In this document: positions 23,860 through 34,262 of the stretch, piece after piece
Numbering within the stretch: position 1 is the first letter of the stretch
Layout: the number at the start of each line of letters is the position of its first letter
DNA from: Saccharomonospora cyanea NA-134
GTDB lineage: Bacteria; Actinomycetota; Actinomycetes; Mycobacteriales; Pseudonocardiaceae
Assembly (NCBI RefSeq): GCF_000244975.1
Contig: NZ_CM001440.1
Span: 1,477,538-1,541,537 of the forward strand
Length of the DNA stretch: 64,000 bases
Direction: 5' to 3'
Position numbers and translations under genes: made by a program
The notes under the pieces: model-generated
Told to the model about the DNA's origin: nothing
Databases searched by the model: none
Seen by the model: only the letters and a program-made list of their open reading frames with translations

Positions 23860-26820
23860 ATGTCGAACGCGGAGACACCCGCCGAGAACGCTGGCGGGAC
23901 TGCCGCCACATCCACCGCACGTGCGCTGGCCGAGCTTCCGGAGAAGACCCGGGTTCACCTGCTGGCCAAGTTGCTGGGCACCAGCAGCCGTGAGGTGCTG
24001 GCCACGTTGGCCCGGCTCGGGCACACCGCGCGTAGCCCGCAGTCGGGCGTCGCGAAGGACGTCGCCCTGCGGGTGGCGGAGGAACTCGGGGTGGACACGG
24101 TCCAGGAGGCGCCCGAACCCGAGGCGGAGGGCTCCGAAACCGGCTCCGGCGCGCAGGTGGTGACCGCGGGCGGTGAGCCGTCGGAGCCGGCGGCCGAAAC
24201 TGTGAGCGAGCCGACACCGGCGGAACCGGTTCGGAAGCCCGCGCCGCAGGAGCGGAAGGACGAGGCGAGGACACAGCAGGAGCGACGAGCCGAGCAGCAG
24301 GTCCCCGCTGCGACGACTCCGTCCGCTCCGGCCGCTCCGTCCGTTCCGGCCACGCCGCCCGCCCTCACCCCGCCCGCGCGAGAGCCGGAGCCGGGGCCGC
24401 CGCACACACCGGTCTTCGCGGCTCCCTCCCCGCTGTTCCTGCCGCCCGACCCGGTGGCGGCCGTGACTCCGCCCAGCGCTCCGGTCCGGCAGGACACCGA
24501 CGAGGCATCCGACAGCGAGACCGAGCAGGCCCAGAACCGGACCGGCGACGACGACGGGTCCGAAGGCGGTAGCCGCCGTCGGCGTCGGCGAGGCCGCCGG
24601 GGCCGGGGCCGCGGCAAGGGCGGCGAGGACGCGGGTGCCGGAGACGAGCAGGACTCGTCGGAGGACGAGGACTCCTCCGAGGCCACGGCCGCCGAGACGG
24701 AAGCCACGAAGCAGGAGGACGGTGGTTCCGCGCAGGGCCGGGACGACCAGAGCGACCAGGGCACGACCCAGGGCGAGACGGAGGCGACCACCAAACGCCG
24801 CCGTCGTCGGCGCCGCCGCAAGAGCGGGGACGGCGACCACGCCGAGACGGCCGCGGCCTCGGACGACCCGCCGAACACCGTCGTGCACGTCCGCGACGCC
24901 AAGCCGGCCGAGGAGAAGGACGGCAAGGCGGAGGACGGCGTGCGCAGCGTGCGTGGCTCCACTCGGCTGGAAGCGAAGCGTCAGCGCCGTCGTGACGGCA
25001 GGGAGGCGGGCCGCAGGCGCGCCCCGATCCTGTCGGAGTCCGAGTTCCTCGCGCGGCGCGAGTCGGTCGAGCGCACGATGGTGGTGGCCGAACGTGGCGA
25101 CTCCACCCAGATCGGTGTGCTCGAGGACGGTGTGCTCGTGGAGCACTTCGTCACCTCGGCAGGCAGCGGCTCGATCGTCGGCAACGTCTACCTCGGCCGG
25201 GTGCAGAACGTGCTGCCGTCGATGGAGGCGGCGTTCATCGACATCGGCCGCGGCCGCAACGCCGTCCTGTACGCGGGCGAGGTCGACTGGGACGCCGCGG
25301 GCCTGGAGGGCAAAGCCCGCAAGATCGAGCAGGCGCTGTCCACCGGCGACCACGTACTGGTGCAGGTCACCAAGGACCCCGTCGGTCACAAGGGTGCGCG
25401 GCTGACCACGCAGATCTCCCTGCCCGGCCGGTTCCTCGTGTACGTGCCCTCGGGCGGTGCCACCGGCATCTCCCGCAAGCTGCCGGAGAACGAGCGCCGC
25501 AGGCTCAAGGACATCCTCAAGCGGATCGTCCCCGCGGACGCCGGTGTGATCATCCGTACGGCGTCGGAGGGCATCAGCGAGGACGAGCTCGCCAGGGACG
25601 TCCGCAGGCTCGAGGCCCAGTGGGAGGTCATCAAGGAGAAGGCCGACGCCGCGAACGGCAAGAAGGGCAGCGCGCCCGTCCTGCTGTACGAGGAGCCGGA
25701 CCTCCTGGTGAAGGTCGTGCGCGACCTGTTCACCGAGGACTTCAGCAAGCTCGAGATCCAGGGCACCACCGCGTGGGAGACCATTCACGCCTACGTCGAA
25801 CACGTCGCTCCGGACCTGGTCGACCGCGTCAAGCGCTATGTCGGCACCGGAGACGTGTTCGCCGAGTACCGCATCGACGAACAGCTCATGAAGGCGCTCG
25901 ACCGCAAGGTGTGGCTGCCGTCCGGCGGGTACCTGGTGATCGACCGCACCGAGGCCATGACGGTGATCGACGTCAACACCGGCAAGTTCACCGGTTCGGG
26001 TGGCAACCTGGAGGAGACGGTCACCAGGAACAACCTGGAGTCGGCCGAGGAGATCGTGCGGCAACTCCGGTTGCGGGACATCGGCGGCATCATCGTGATC
26101 GACTTCATCGACATGGTGCTGGAGTCGAACCGCGAGCTGGTGTTGCGCAGGCTCACCGAGTGCCTCGGGCGCGACCGCACGCGGCACCAGGTCGCCGAGG
26201 TGACGTCGCTGGGGCTGGTGCAGATGACGCGCAAGCGCGTCGGCACGGGCCTGCTGGAGGCGTTCTCCACCACCTGCGAGCACTGCAAGGGCCGGGGTGT
26301 GATCGTGTCGACCGAGCCTCAGCGTGGCAACGGGCACGGCGGAGGCGGCAACCACGGTCACCACGGACATCACCAGGGTGGCCAGCACTCGTCGCGTCGC
26401 TCGCGCGGCAAGGCGAAGGCCGCGGAGCAGGAGGCGGCGAAGGCCGCCGAGCAGGCCGCGCCGACTCCCACCCCGGAGCAGCGCGAGTCGGCGGTGTCCG
26501 CCGTGCAGGCCATGGCCAACGCGTCCAAGGCCGTCGGTACGAAGGGCTCGGAAACGCCGGCGACCGACCAGGCCGCTGAGCGCCGTGACGAGGTGAAGGC
26601 CGAGCAGAAGGCCAGGCCCGAGCCCGAGGAGCAGCGCAACGGCGTCGTGCCCGCGGGTTCCGTGCCGGCAGGGCACGCCGAGCCGGAGAACGAACCCCGG
26701 ACCGAGGCGAAGGACGAGGCACCGGCCGTTCCCGCCCCCGCAACGCGCGCGGCCCGACGGCCACGTCGTGCCGCGAGCCGTCCCGCAGGGCCACCGGTGC
26801 CCGCCCGGGACAACGGCTGA
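23860..26820 (+). CDS. rne: Ribonuclease E/G
   Basis: 986 residues. The N-terminal extension of about 400 residues starts with a helical LPEKTRVHLLAKLLGTSSRE region like the IF2-N/Rho-type fold, then long acidic and Arg-rich disordered runs. The catalytic part follows: S1 domain (GNVYLGRVQNVLPSMEAAF, about residues 445-470), DNase I-like metal site with Asp in VIDVNTGK (about 703) and in VIDFIDM (about 746), and the zinc link TCEHCKGRG (about 807). The C-terminal tail is disordered with a His/Gly-rich stretch (HGGGGNHGHHGHH). It processes rRNA and mRNA; placement before rplU-rpmA is typical of actinobacteria. Confidence 0.95.
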   Translation: MSNAETPAENAGGTAATSTARALAELPEKTRVHLLAKLLGTSSREVLATLARLGHTARSPQSGVAKDVALRVAEELGVDTVQEAPEPEAEGSETGSGAQVVTAGGEPSEPAAETVSEPTPAEPVRKPAPQERKDEARTQQERRAEQQVPAATTPSAPAAPSVPATPPALTPPAREPEPGPPHTPVFAAPSPLFLPPDPVAAVTPPSAPVRQDTDEASDSETEQAQNRTGDDDGSEGGSRRRRRRGRRGRGRGKGGEDAGAGDEQDSSEDEDSSEATAAETEATKQEDGGSAQGRDDQSDQGTTQGETEATTKRRRRRRRRKSGDGDHAETAAASDDPPNTVVHVRDAKPAEEKDGKAEDGVRSVRGSTRLEAKRQRRRDGREAGRRRAPILSESEFLARRESVERTMVVAERGDSTQIGVLEDGVLVEHFVTSAGSGSIVGNVYLGRVQNVLPSMEAAFIDIGRGRNAVLYAGEVDWDAAGLEGKARKIEQALSTGDHVLVQVTKDPVGHKGARLTTQISLPGRFLVYVPSGGATGISRKLPENERRRLKDILKRIVPADAGVIIRTASEGISEDELARDVRRLEAQWEVIKEKADAANGKKGSAPVLLYEEPDLLVKVVRDLFTEDFSKLEIQGTTAWETIHAYVEHVAPDLVDRVKRYVGTGDVFAEYRIDEQLMKALDRKVWLPSGGYLVIDRTEAMTVIDVNTGKFTGSGGNLEETVTRNNLESAEEIVRQLRLRDIGGIIVIDFIDMVLESNRELVLRRLTECLGRDRTRHQVAEVTSLGLVQMTRKRVGTGLLEAFSTTCEHCKGRGVIVSTEPQRGNGHGGGGNHGHHGHHQGGQHSSRRSRGKAKAAEQEAAKAAEQAAPTPTPEQRESAVSAVQAMANASKAVGTKGSETPATDQAAERRDEVKAEQKARPEPEEQRNGVVPAGSVPAGHAEPENEPRTEAKDEAPAVPAPATRAARRPRRAASRPAGPPVPARDNG

Positions 26821-26830
26821 GACCACCTGA

Positions 26831-26878
26831 CGCGGCGCGCCGGAGGCTCACTGCTTCCAAGCACCCCGGTGCGCCGCG
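26831..26878 (+). terminator. Terminator after rne
   Basis: CGCGGCGCGCCGG and CCGGTGCGCCGCG, 13-bp arms with one G-U pair, loop of 22 bases, starting 10 bp after the rne stop. Confidence 0.75.
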
Positions 26879-26970
26879 TGAGTAAGGGACTCAGTACCCT
26901 GTAAGGCGGCCCGCGACCAGGCGGGTCGTCGTAGCCCCAACCCAAGTAGTCGAGTAATCAGGAGACTTCC

Positions 26971-27285
26971 GTGTCGGCGTATGCAGTCGTCAAGACCGGC
27001 GGCAAGCAGTACAAGGTCGCCGTCGGCGATGTCGTCGAGGTCGAGAAGCTCGACGGCGAGCCGGGCACCGAGCACACCCTTCCCGCCGTGATGGTGGTCG
27101 ACGACGGCAAGGTCACGACGGACGCCGACACGCTGGCGAAGGTCTCGGTGACGGGCAAGATCGTCGAGCAGACCAAGGGCCCGAAGATCCGCATCCACAA
27201 GTTCAAGAACAAGACCGGCTACCACAAGCGCCAGGGTCACCGGCAGCAGCTGACCCGCCTTGAGGTCACCGGCATCAACAAGTGA
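26971..27285 (+). CDS. rplU: 50S ribosomal protein L21
   Basis: 104 residues, family length. [18 protein letters not shown] at the N terminus and [17 protein letters not shown] at the end are the L21 signatures. GTG start with AGGAG 9 bp before it. Followed after 15 bp by rpmA, as in nearly all bacteria. The 90 bp between the rne terminator and the start probably contain the ribosomal protein operon promoter. Confidence 0.98.
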   Translation: MSAYAVVKTGGKQYKVAVGDVVEVEKLDGEPGTEHTLPAVMVVDDGKVTTDADTLAKVSVTGKIVEQTKGPKIRIHKFKNKTGYHKRQGHRQQLTRLEVTGINK

Positions 27286-27300
27286 GGAACCTGACCAGCC

Positions 27301-27558
27301 ATGGCACACAAGAAGGGCGCGTCCAGCTCTCGTAACGGCCGTGACTCCAACCCGAAGTACCTCGGCGTCAAGCGGTTTGGCGGTCAGGTCGTGAAGGCGG
27401 GCGAGATCCTCGTCCGTCAGCGCGGTACCAAGTTCCACCCTGGCGTGAACGTCGGCCGGGGCGGCGACGACACTCTGTTCGCTCTCGCTGCGGGCTCGGT
27501 GGAGTTCGGCACGAAGCGTGGCCGCAAGACGGTCAACATCGTGCCGGTCGAGGCCTGA
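27301..27558 (+). CDS. rpmA: 50S ribosomal protein L27
   Basis: 85 residues: [40 protein letters not shown] and [20 protein letters not shown] are diagnostic. The N terminus begins directly with MAHKKG, so there is no Firmicute-type cleavable extension. L27 lines the peptidyl-transferase centre. Paired with rplU and followed by a U-tract terminator. Confidence 0.98.
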   Translation: MAHKKGASSSRNGRDSNPKYLGVKRFGGQVVKAGEILVRQRGTKFHPGVNVGRGGDDTLFALAAGSVEFGTKRGRKTVNIVPVEA

Positions 27559-27584
27559 CCGGCCCGGCCAGCACACGCTACTCG

Positions 27585-27629
27585 AAACGAGGGGCGGGCC
27601 CGGAACACCTCCGGCCCCGTCCCTCGTTT
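27585..27629 (+). terminator. Terminator after rpmA
   Basis: AAACGAGGG...GGGCC pairs with GGCCCC...CCCTCGTTT and is followed by T residues: one of few hairpins in the window with a classic T-tract. Confidence 0.85.
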
Positions 27630-27668
27630 TGCTGTGATAGGTGTTCTCTGCCCCAGGAAGGCGGCCCA

Positions 27669-29138
27669 ATGGCATCCCGATTCGTGGATCGCGCGGTGAT
27701 TCATGTCGCCGCGGGCGACGGCGGGAACGGTTGCGCGTCGGTGCACCGTGAGAAGTTCAAGCCGCTCGGCGGCCCGGACGGCGGCAACGGGGGCCACGGC
27801 GGCGACGTGGTGCTCGTAGTCGACCCTGGCGTGCACACGCTGCTCGACTTCCACTTCCGCCCGCACGCGCGCGGTGGCAACGGCAAGCAGGGGCAGGGAA
27901 GTCACCGCAACGGAGCTGCCGGCGAGACACTGGAGCTGCGCGTTCCGGACGGCACCGTCGTCCTCGACGAGGACGGAGAGGTGCTGGCCGACCTCATCGG
28001 TGCGGGCACCCGGTTCGTGGCCGCCCAGGGCGGCCGGGGCGGGCTCGGCAACGCCGCACTCGCGTCGAGGGCCCGCAAGGCACCGGGATTCGCGCTGCTG
28101 GGTGAACCCGGCGAGGAACGCGATCTCGTCCTGGAGCTGCGGTCGGTCGCCGACGTGGGTCTGCTCGGTTTCCCCTCGGCGGGCAAGTCGTCCCTGATCT
28201 CCGTGCTGTCCGCAGCCAAACCGAAGATCGCGGACTATCCGTTCACCACGCTGGTGCCGAACCTGGGCGTGGTGACGGCGGGCGAGATGGTGTTCACGAT
28301 GGCCGACGTGCCGGGGCTCATTCCCGGCGCGAGCCAGGGCAAGGGGCTCGGGCTCGACTTCCTACGCCACATCGAGCGGTGTGCGGTACTGGTGCACGTG
28401 GTGGACTGCGCCACGTACGAGCCGGGACGCGACCCCGTGTCGGATGTCGACGCGCTGGAGGACGAACTGGCCCGGTACACCCCGGCACTGGGCGGCGACC
28501 TGGCGTCGAGGCCCAGGATCGTGGTCCTCAACAAGATCGACGTTCCGGACGCCGCCGAGCTGGCCGAGCTGGTGAGGCCCGAGTTCGAAGCGCGGGGCCT
28601 GCGCGTGTTCGAGATCTCCACCGTGGCGCACAAGGGGCTGCGGGAGCTCACCTACGCCCTCGGGGAGATCGTCGAGTCCTACCGTGCCTCGCAGCCGCCG
28701 CCGACACCGACCAAGGTCGTCGTGACACCGAAGGCCGTGGACGACGGGGGCTTCACCGTGGAGCCCGACCCGGAGGAAGAGGGCGGCTTCGTGGTGCGGG
28801 GCGCCAAGCCCGAACGGTGGGTCCGGCAGACGAACTTCGCCAACGACGAGGCCGTCGGCTACCTCGCCGACCGGCTGAACCGGCTGGGGGTGGAGGAGGA
28901 GCTGACCCGGCTCGGCGCCGAGCCGGGCTGCCCCGTGACCATCGCCGGTGTCACGTTCGACTGGGAGCCCTCCACACCGGGTGTCGTCGGCACGTTGGCC
29001 GGTCGTGGCACCGATCCGCGTCTCGAAGGCTCCGGCAGGGTGAGCGCGGCCGAGCGTAAGGAGGCCCGTCGCCTGCGGCGAGAGGGTGTACCCGACGAAG
29101 ACGACCCTGAAGACGACTCCGAAGGCGCCGATGAGTGA
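27669..29138 (+). CDS. obgE: Obg-family GTPase
   Basis: 489 residues. The glycine-rich Obg fold ([30 protein letters not shown]) is followed by the GTPase domain with G1 [10 protein letters not shown] (about 168), G2 [12 protein letters not shown]3 DVPGLI and G4 NKID. An actinobacterial C-terminal OCT domain ([20 protein letters not shown]) and an acidic tail complete it. Acts in 50S maturation and stress signalling. Overlaps the proB start by 8 bp (ATGAGTGA), giving coupled translation. Confidence 0.96.
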   Translation: MASRFVDRAVIHVAAGDGGNGCASVHREKFKPLGGPDGGNGGHGGDVVLVVDPGVHTLLDFHFRPHARGGNGKQGQGSHRNGAAGETLELRVPDGTVVLDEDGEVLADLIGAGTRFVAAQGGRGGLGNAALASRARKAPGFALLGEPGEERDLVLELRSVADVGLLGFPSAGKSSLISVLSAAKPKIADYPFTTLVPNLGVVTAGEMVFTMADVPGLIPGASQGKGLGLDFLRHIERCAVLVHVVDCATYEPGRDPVSDVDALEDELARYTPALGGDLASRPRIVVLNKIDVPDAAELAELVRPEFEARGLRVFEISTVAHKGLRELTYALGEIVESYRASQPPPTPTKVVVTPKAVDDGGFTVEPDPEEEGGFVVRGAKPERWVRQTNFANDEAVGYLADRLNRLGVEEELTRLGAEPGCPVTIAGVTFDWEPSTPGVVGTLAGRGTDPRLEGSGRVSAAERKEARRLRREGVPDEDDPEDDSEGADE

Positions 29139-30243
29139 GGTACGGGACGCCATCGCCCACGCCGGGCGACTGGTGGTGAAGGTCGGCTCGTCGGCGCTCA
29201 CCACCGCGGGCAGCGGACTCGACGTCGCACGGCTCGACGCGCTCGTCGACGCCATCGCCGACCGGGTGGCCCGTGGAACCCAGATCGTGCTCGTCTCCTC
29301 GGGGGCCATCGGCGCGGGGCTGGCGCCGTTGTCGATCGGCGCACGGCCGAGGGACCTGGCGACGCAGCAGGCCGCCGCGAGTGTCGGCCAGCTGGCTCTG
29401 GCCCACGCGTACGCCGAGTCGTTCGGCAGGTACTCGCTCACCGTGGGGCAGGTGTTGCTGACGGCCAACGACGTGGTGCGTCGCGCGCACTACCGCAACG
29501 CCCAGCGCACGTTCTCCCGTCTGCTGGCCCTCGGCGCGGTGCCGGTGGTGAACGAGAACGACACGGTGGCCACCGAGGAGATCCGTTTCGGTGACAACGA
29601 TCGGCTCGCCGCGCTCGTCGCGCACCTGATCGGTGCCGAAGGCCTCGTTCTGCTGTCCGACGTGGACGCGCTGTACGACGGTGACCCGCGTTCCGGGAGC
29701 ACCCGGAAGATCAGTGAGGTGACGTCGGAGTCCGATCTGGAGGGCTTGGCCGTCGGCCGGTCCAGCTCCGGGCTCGGGACCGGCGGCATGATGTCCAAGG
29801 TCGCTGCCGCGCGCACGGCCGCCGCGGCCGGGATCCCCGTGTTGATCGCCGCTGCGGAGCAGGCGCGTTCGGCGCTGGGGGACGCGGCGGTCGGCACGGC
29901 GTTCGCGCACGCTCCGACCCGGATGCCCGCACGCCGGTTCTGGCTCGGATACGCGGCGGGCTCGCGCGGAAGGCTGCTGCTGGACGACGGTGCCGTGGCG
30001 GCGGTGGTGCGACACCGCCGTTCGCTGCTCGCGGCGGGGATCGTCGGGATGGACGGCGATTTCCAGGCCGGCGACGTGGTGGACCTCGTGAATCCGGAGC
30101 AGACCGTGGTGGCGCGGGGTGTGGTGGCCTTCGACGTCACCGAGCTGCCGGAGCTGATCGGCCACTCCTCCCACGAACTCCCTCCGGAGCAACGTCGAGA
30201 GGTGGTCCACGCCGACGACCTGGTCCCGCTACGCCGACGTTGA
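29131..30243 (+). CDS. proB: Glutamate 5-kinase
   Basis: 370 residues: amino-acid kinase fold ([10 protein letters not shown] at the start, [32 protein letters not shown]) and a C-terminal PUA domain (about residues 280-360, [15 protein letters not shown]). Catalyses the first step of proline synthesis. Start ATG 29131 lies inside the obgE end. The Obg-ProB pair is common in actinobacteria. proA is not in the window. Confidence 0.96.
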   Translation: MSEVRDAIAHAGRLVVKVGSSALTTAGSGLDVARLDALVDAIADRVARGTQIVLVSSGAIGAGLAPLSIGARPRDLATQQAAASVGQLALAHAYAESFGRYSLTVGQVLLTANDVVRRAHYRNAQRTFSRLLALGAVPVVNENDTVATEEIRFGDNDRLAALVAHLIGAEGLVLLSDVDALYDGDPRSGSTRKISEVTSESDLEGLAVGRSSSGLGTGGMMSKVAAARTAAAAGIPVLIAAAEQARSALGDAAVGTAFAHAPTRMPARRFWLGYAAGSRGRLLLDDGAVAAVVRHRRSLLAAGIVGMDGDFQAGDVVDLVNPEQTVVARGVVAFDVTELPELIGHSSHELPPEQRREVVHADDLVPLRRR

Positions 30244-30254
30244 CCCGAGTCGTC

Positions 30255-30290
30255 CCGTCTCGTGTCCGCAGTCCTAGCACGGCGGGACAC
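30255..30290. terminator. Inverted repeat between convergent proB and MFS genes; degenerate dispersed repeat
   Basis: GTCCCG...CGGGAC arms enclose GTGTCCGCAG (30262-30271), the first 10 bases of the dispersed repeat seen at 3121 and 48641. It likely serves both strands as terminator. Confidence 0.5.
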
Positions 30291-30307
30291 CACTCGCCAG
30301 GCCCTGC

Positions 30308-31600
30308 TCAGCGCAGCTCGGTGCCGCTGGTCTCCGGCAGCCGCCAGATCACGAGGAACGCGACCACGGCCCCGGCGGCGACGTAGCCGAAGAACACCGT
30401 CGACAGTCCGGCCGCGGACAGCGCCGTGACCAGCAACGGCGCCGTGCCGCCGAACACGGCGACGGTGAGGTTGTACCAGGCGCCGATACCCAGTCCGCGT
30501 AGTGCGGTGGGGAACAACTCGCTCATGACGGCGGGTGCGATGGACGTCATGGCGGTGTAGAGGCCGAGGCCCACACAGAACACGACGAGCAGGTTGACGA
30601 ATCCCGGACGCACGAGCGAGGACAGAGGGAGTATCAGGATCGCCGTGGCCGCCGACCAGACCAGCAGTTGCGGCCTGCGGCCGACGCGGTCGGACAACGC
30701 ACCCATCGGATACTGCAGCGCCACGAACAACGCCGTCGCGATGGACAGCGCCAGGAACACGTCGACGTCGTCCACGCCGCGCGTGGTCACGGCGAACGGC
30801 GTCAGTGCACTGAAGAAGGTGTAGTAGCACAGCGTGGACAGCATGGTGAAGCCGACGAGCTGTCCCACGGCCCTCGGGTGCCTGCGCAGCGTGGTCAGCA
30901 GCGGCCGGTGTACCCGGCGTGCGGCGGAGGCGTTGCTGCGGAACTGCTCGGTCTCCTCCAGCGTGCGGCGCAGCCACAGGGCGACGAGACCGAGCACGCC
31001 GCCGAGCAGGAACGGCAGCCGCCATCCCCACGACTCCAGTTGCGCCTCGGTCAGCGAGCGTGCGAGGACGAACCCGAGGACGGAGGCCAGCAGCACGGCG
31101 GTGCCGGTGGAGAGGTAGAAGAACGAGGAGTACCGGCCGCGTCGCCTCGCCGGTGCGACTTCGGCGAGGTAGGCGGAGGCGTTGGACACCTCGCCACCGA
31201 GCGAGAGCCCCTGCGCGATCCGGGCCACCAGCAACAGCAGCGGAGCCGCCCAACCGATCTGGTCGTACGTCGGGAGCAGGCCGATCATCACCGACCCACC
31301 CGCCATGAGCGTGATCGTGAAGAGCATCGCGGGTTTGCGCCCACGAAGGTCGGCGAACCGGCCGATCAGCAGCCCACCGAGTGGCCGGAAGAAGAACGCG
31401 AGCGCGTAGGTGGCGAACGTGTTGAGCTGTGCGAGTTCCCCGGGGAAGAAGGCGCTCGCGAAGTAGATGCTGAACGTCGCGTAGATGGTCCAGTCGAACC
31501 ACTCCAGCGCGTTGCCCGCGCTGGCGGCGAACAACCTGCGGACGGGGAGCCGGTGCCGTCCGGTCGGCTCTCCCGTGGTCTCCACTCCAGGCCCGGCCAT
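30308..31600 (-). CDS. MFS transporter of the metabolite:H+ symporter (KgtP/ProP-like) type
   Basis: 430 residues from ATG 31600, which has GGAGGA before it. Twelve hydrophobic segments. [14 protein letters not shown] in TM1 is the MHS-family signature, with [16 protein letters not shown]-type loop motif and [20 protein letters not shown] later; a second loop motif is [11 protein letters not shown]. Family members import alpha-ketoglutarate, citrate, shikimate, betaine or proline. Convergent to proB, but no regulatory link is evident. Monocistronic. Confidence 0.88.
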   Translation of the reverse strand: MAGPGVETTGEPTGRHRLPVRRLFAASAGNALEWFDWTIYATFSIYFASAFFPGELAQLNTFATYALAFFFRPLGGLLIGRFADLRGRKPAMLFTITLMAGGSVMIGLLPTYDQIGWAAPLLLLVARIAQGLSLGGEVSNASAYLAEVAPARRRGRYSSFFYLSTGTAVLLASVLGFVLARSLTEAQLESWGWRLPFLLGGVLGLVALWLRRTLEETEQFRSNASAARRVHRPLLTTLRRHPRAVGQLVGFTMLSTLCYYTFFSALTPFAVTTRGVDDVDVFLALSIATALFVALQYPMGALSDRVGRRPQLLVWSAATAILILPLSSLVRPGFVNLLVVFCVGLGLYTAMTSIAPAVMSELFPTALRGLGIGAWYNLTVAVFGGTAPLLVTALSAAGLSTVFFGYVAAGAVVAFLVIWRLPETSGTELR

Positions 31601-31749
31601 GTCGTTCCTCCCCGCCGTCCCAGCACCCGCCCGGCCGTGAACTGTGCCACACGAAACGGTGTCGGGAAAGGTCCTCACCACCGCGGTGGTTGCATTGCAG
31701 GGGTCGCCGGCATCCCGGTGGCATGGTGCAGCGTCTAAGGTGGGTTGTC

Positions 31750-32343
31750 ATGTCCGCACGTCGGCTCGGGGTCATGGGCGGCACGTTCGATCCCGTCCAC
31801 AACGGTCACCTCGTCGCCGCGAGCGAGGTGCAGCACCGGTTCGGGCTCGACGAGGTGATCTTCGTGCCCACCGGGCAGCCCTGGCAGAAGGCGGGCCGGG
31901 CGGTGTCGAGGGCGGAGGACCGTTACCTGATGACGGTCATCGCCACCGCGTCGAACCCGGTGTTCTCCGTCAGCCGTGTCGACATCGACCGGGGCGGCCA
32001 GACCTACACGGTCGACACCCTCCGTGACCTCCGGGAGGAGTACCCCGACGACGAACTGTTCTTCATCACCGGCGCCGACGCGCTGGAGCAGATCCTGACG
32101 TGGCGTGACGTGGACGAGCTGTTCGACCTCGCGCACTTCATCGGTGTCACCCGGCCGGGATACCAGTTGAACGACCACCACCTGCCGGAGGGCCGGGTGA
32201 GCCTCGTGGAGGTCACCGCGATGGCCATCTCGTCGACGGCGTGCCGCCAGCGCGTGCGCAACGGTGAGCCCGTGTGGTACCTCATGCCCGACGGCGTGGT
32301 GCGCTACATCAGCAAGCGGAAGCTGTACCTGCCGAGCGAGTGA
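31750..32343 (+). CDS. nadD: Nicotinate-nucleotide adenylyltransferase
   Basis: 197 residues. Nucleotidyltransferase motif [12 protein letters not shown] at the start, [19 protein letters not shown] and the [11 protein letters not shown]-terminal motif. Makes nicotinic acid adenine dinucleotide. TAAGGT at 31736-31741 lies 8 bp before the ATG, which also has AGGTGGG in front, so either initiation mode is possible. First gene of the nadD-rsfS-gpgP-octT-degV series, the same order as in mycobacteria. Confidence 0.97.
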   Translation: MSARRLGVMGGTFDPVHNGHLVAASEVQHRFGLDEVIFVPTGQPWQKAGRAVSRAEDRYLMTVIATASNPVFSVSRVDIDRGGQTYTVDTLRDLREEYPDDELFFITGADALEQILTWRDVDELFDLAHFIGVTRPGYQLNDHHLPEGRVSLVEVTAMAISSTACRQRVRNGEPVWYLMPDGVVRYISKRKLYLPSE

Positions 32344-32481
32344 CGGCGAGTGCCCTCCCCGCCCACGTTGCGCGGCCGCGGAAGCAAGCCGGGCCGGAGT
32401 CCGGTGGGCACGTTGCCTGGGGCTGAACGCGCCGCTGCGGGTAGGCTTTTTCGGCATACGTTCAACTCAGTAAGGAGCACC

Positions 32482-32883
32482 GTGGCAGCGACGGCCGAAG
32501 CCCGAGACCTCGCGACCGCGGCCGCGCACGCGGCGGCGGACAAGAAGGCGACCGACGTGGTGCTGCTCGACGTCTCGGAGCGGCTCGTGATCACCGACGT
32601 CTTCGTGATCGCGTCCGCGCCCAACGAGCGGCAGATCGGGGCCATCGTCGACAACATCGAGGAGAAACTCCGCATCGCCGGGCACAAGCCGGTGCGCAGG
32701 GAGGGCGCCAGGGAGGGGCGCTGGGTGCTGCTCGACTACGTCGACGTCGTCGTGCACATCCAGCACACCGAGGAGCGCGCGTTCTACGGACTGGAGCGGT
32801 TGTGGAAGGACTGCCCGCGCATCGAGGTGGACGGGCTGGAGCCCGCCGACACGGACGGTGATCAGGGGGCGGACGCGTCGTGA
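32482..32883 (+). CDS. rsfS: Ribosomal silencing factor RsfS
   Basis: 133 residues. Motifs KKATDVVLLDVSERLVITD, NIEEKLR and the conserved GRWVLLDYVDVVVHIQH that binds L14 and blocks subunit joining. The acidic C-terminal tail is an actinobacterial extra. GTG start with AAGGAG; a TAGGCT box at 32442-32447 may be its own promoter. Stop overlaps the next gene's GTG (GTGA). Confidence 0.96.
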   Translation: MAATAEARDLATAAAHAAADKKATDVVLLDVSERLVITDVFVIASAPNERQIGAIVDNIEEKLRIAGHKPVRREGAREGRWVLLDYVDVVVHIQHTEERAFYGLERLWKDCPRIEVDGLEPADTDGDQGADAS

Positions 32884-33491
32884 CGCTGCGGCGGCTCGTG
32901 CTGTGGCGGCACGGTGAGACCGACTACAACGCGGCCGGGCGGATGCAGGGCCAGCTCGACTCAGCGTTGACCGAGGTCGGGTGGAACCAGGCGAGGTTCG
33001 CCGCGCCCGCGCTCGCCCGGTTCGAGCCGGATCTCGTCATCGCTTCCGACCTGCGTCGTGCCACCGACACCGCCACCGTGCTGACGGAGGCGTTCGACCT
33101 GCCGCTGCGCTTGGACAAGCGGCTCCGCGAGACACACCTCGGCGAGTGGCAGGGGCTCACAGGCAGCGCCGTGGACGAGCGCGCGCCCGGCGAACGCGAC
33201 CGCTGGCGCCTCGACGCCACGTGGGCGCCACCAGGCGGCGAGTCGCGGTTGGAGGTCGCCGAGCGAGCCCACGAGGTGGTCGCCGACCTGCTGCACGGAG
33301 ACGACGACGTCCGGACCGTGCTGTTCGCCGCGCACGGTGGGCTGATCCTCGCGTTGACCGCGAAGTTGCTGCGACTTCCCGTGGAGTTGTGGCCCTCGCT
33401 CGGGGGGATCGCCAACTGTCACTGGGTGGAGTTGGAGCGTCAGGACGAGACCTGGAGGCTTCGCGCCTACAACGCGGGAATCACCGGTTGA
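32880..33491 (+). CDS. gpgP: Histidine phosphatase, glucosyl-3-phosphoglycerate phosphatase
   Basis: 203 residues. Phosphoglycerate-mutase-like catalytic LWRHGETDYN (His nucleophile in RHG), second His in LFAAHGGLILAL, acid in LRETHLGEWQG. The mycobacterial gene in this exact place (between rsfS and the octanoyltransferase) is GpgP, which dephosphorylates glucosyl-3-phosphoglycerate early in methylglucose lipopolysaccharide synthesis. The assignment rests on synteny plus family. Confidence 0.85.
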   Translation: MTLRRLVLWRHGETDYNAAGRMQGQLDSALTEVGWNQARFAAPALARFEPDLVIASDLRRATDTATVLTEAFDLPLRLDKRLRETHLGEWQGLTGSAVDERAPGERDRWRLDATWAPPGGESRLEVAERAHEVVADLLHGDDDVRTVLFAAHGGLILALTAKLLRLPVELWPSLGGIANCHWVELERQDETWRLRAYNAGITG

Positions 33492-34258
33492 GCGAGCGTT
33501 CGCCACGGCTTCTGGTGTTCGGTGACTCGCTGAGCTTCCACGGCCCGGAAGGGGGCCATCCAGCGGACGATCCGAGATTGTGGCCCAACGTCGCCGCGCA
33601 CGCGCTCGGAGGAAGCGCCGATCTCGTGGCGGGAGCCGGGTGGACGGCCCGCGACGCGTGGTGGGCGATGATCGGCGACCCGAGGGTGTGGGCGGAGCTG
33701 CACCGCGCGGATGTCGTGGTGCTCGCGGTGGGAAGCATGGACACGTTGCCGTCGCCGCTGCCGACGTACCTGCGTACGGGTCTGCGGTATCTCCGGCCCG
33801 ACCCGTTGCGGCGCGTCGCACGCCGGGCGTACCTGGCGGCGCAGCCCGTGTTGTCGGTCGCGTTGCGGGGGCGGCCGTCGGTCCTGCCCACGCGGTTGAC
33901 GGTGCGCTACCTCGACACGGCGGTGTCGGCCCTGCGGGTGCTCAGGCCGTCGCTTCCCGTGGTGGGCTGGCTGCCGTCGGTACACCGGGCGGCCTCGTAC
34001 GGCTACGTGCAGACTGCCCGGCCTCGCACCACCGCCGCCATCGCGAGCTGGGCGGCGCGGGCGGACGTCCCGGTGTTGGACGTGCCCGCCGTCGTCGCCC
34101 CCCACGTCCTCGGTGGTCACGGCAACCCCGACGGGATGCACTGGGGTTGGGAGGGGCACGCTGCGATCGGAGCTGCGATGGCCGAGCTGATCCGTCCGCT
34201 CGTCACCCGGGTGGGTAGCGCCGCTCCGGACGCCGAGCGGCTCGGCCACGTAGGCTGA
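33488..34258 (+). CDS. octT: SGNH hydrolase, diglucosylglycerate octanoyltransferase-like
   Basis: 256 residues. GDSL block LLVFGDSLSFHGPEGG with Ser nucleophile, conserved Gly/Asn-type blocks (VVLAVGSMDTLPSPLPTYL), and the C-terminal Asp/His pair in PDGMHWGWEGH. Starts with TTG overlapping the gpgP stop (TTGA), so coupled. In mycobacteria the protein here (OctT) acylates diglucosylglycerate with octanoate. Whether this organism makes the full lipopolysaccharide cannot be judged from the window. Confidence 0.85.
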   Translation: MSERSPRLLVFGDSLSFHGPEGGHPADDPRLWPNVAAHALGGSADLVAGAGWTARDAWWAMIGDPRVWAELHRADVVVLAVGSMDTLPSPLPTYLRTGLRYLRPDPLRRVARRAYLAAQPVLSVALRGRPSVLPTRLTVRYLDTAVSALRVLRPSLPVVGWLPSVHRAASYGYVQTARPRTTAAIASWAARADVPVLDVPAVVAPHVLGGHGNPDGMHWGWEGHAAIGAAMAELIRPLVTRVGSAAPDAERLGHVG

Positions 34259-34262
34259 CCGC

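Noticed and set aside
23713-26826. A 1037-codon minus-strand frame
   Set aside because: Antisense of rne; the clear catalytic motifs are on the plus strand.
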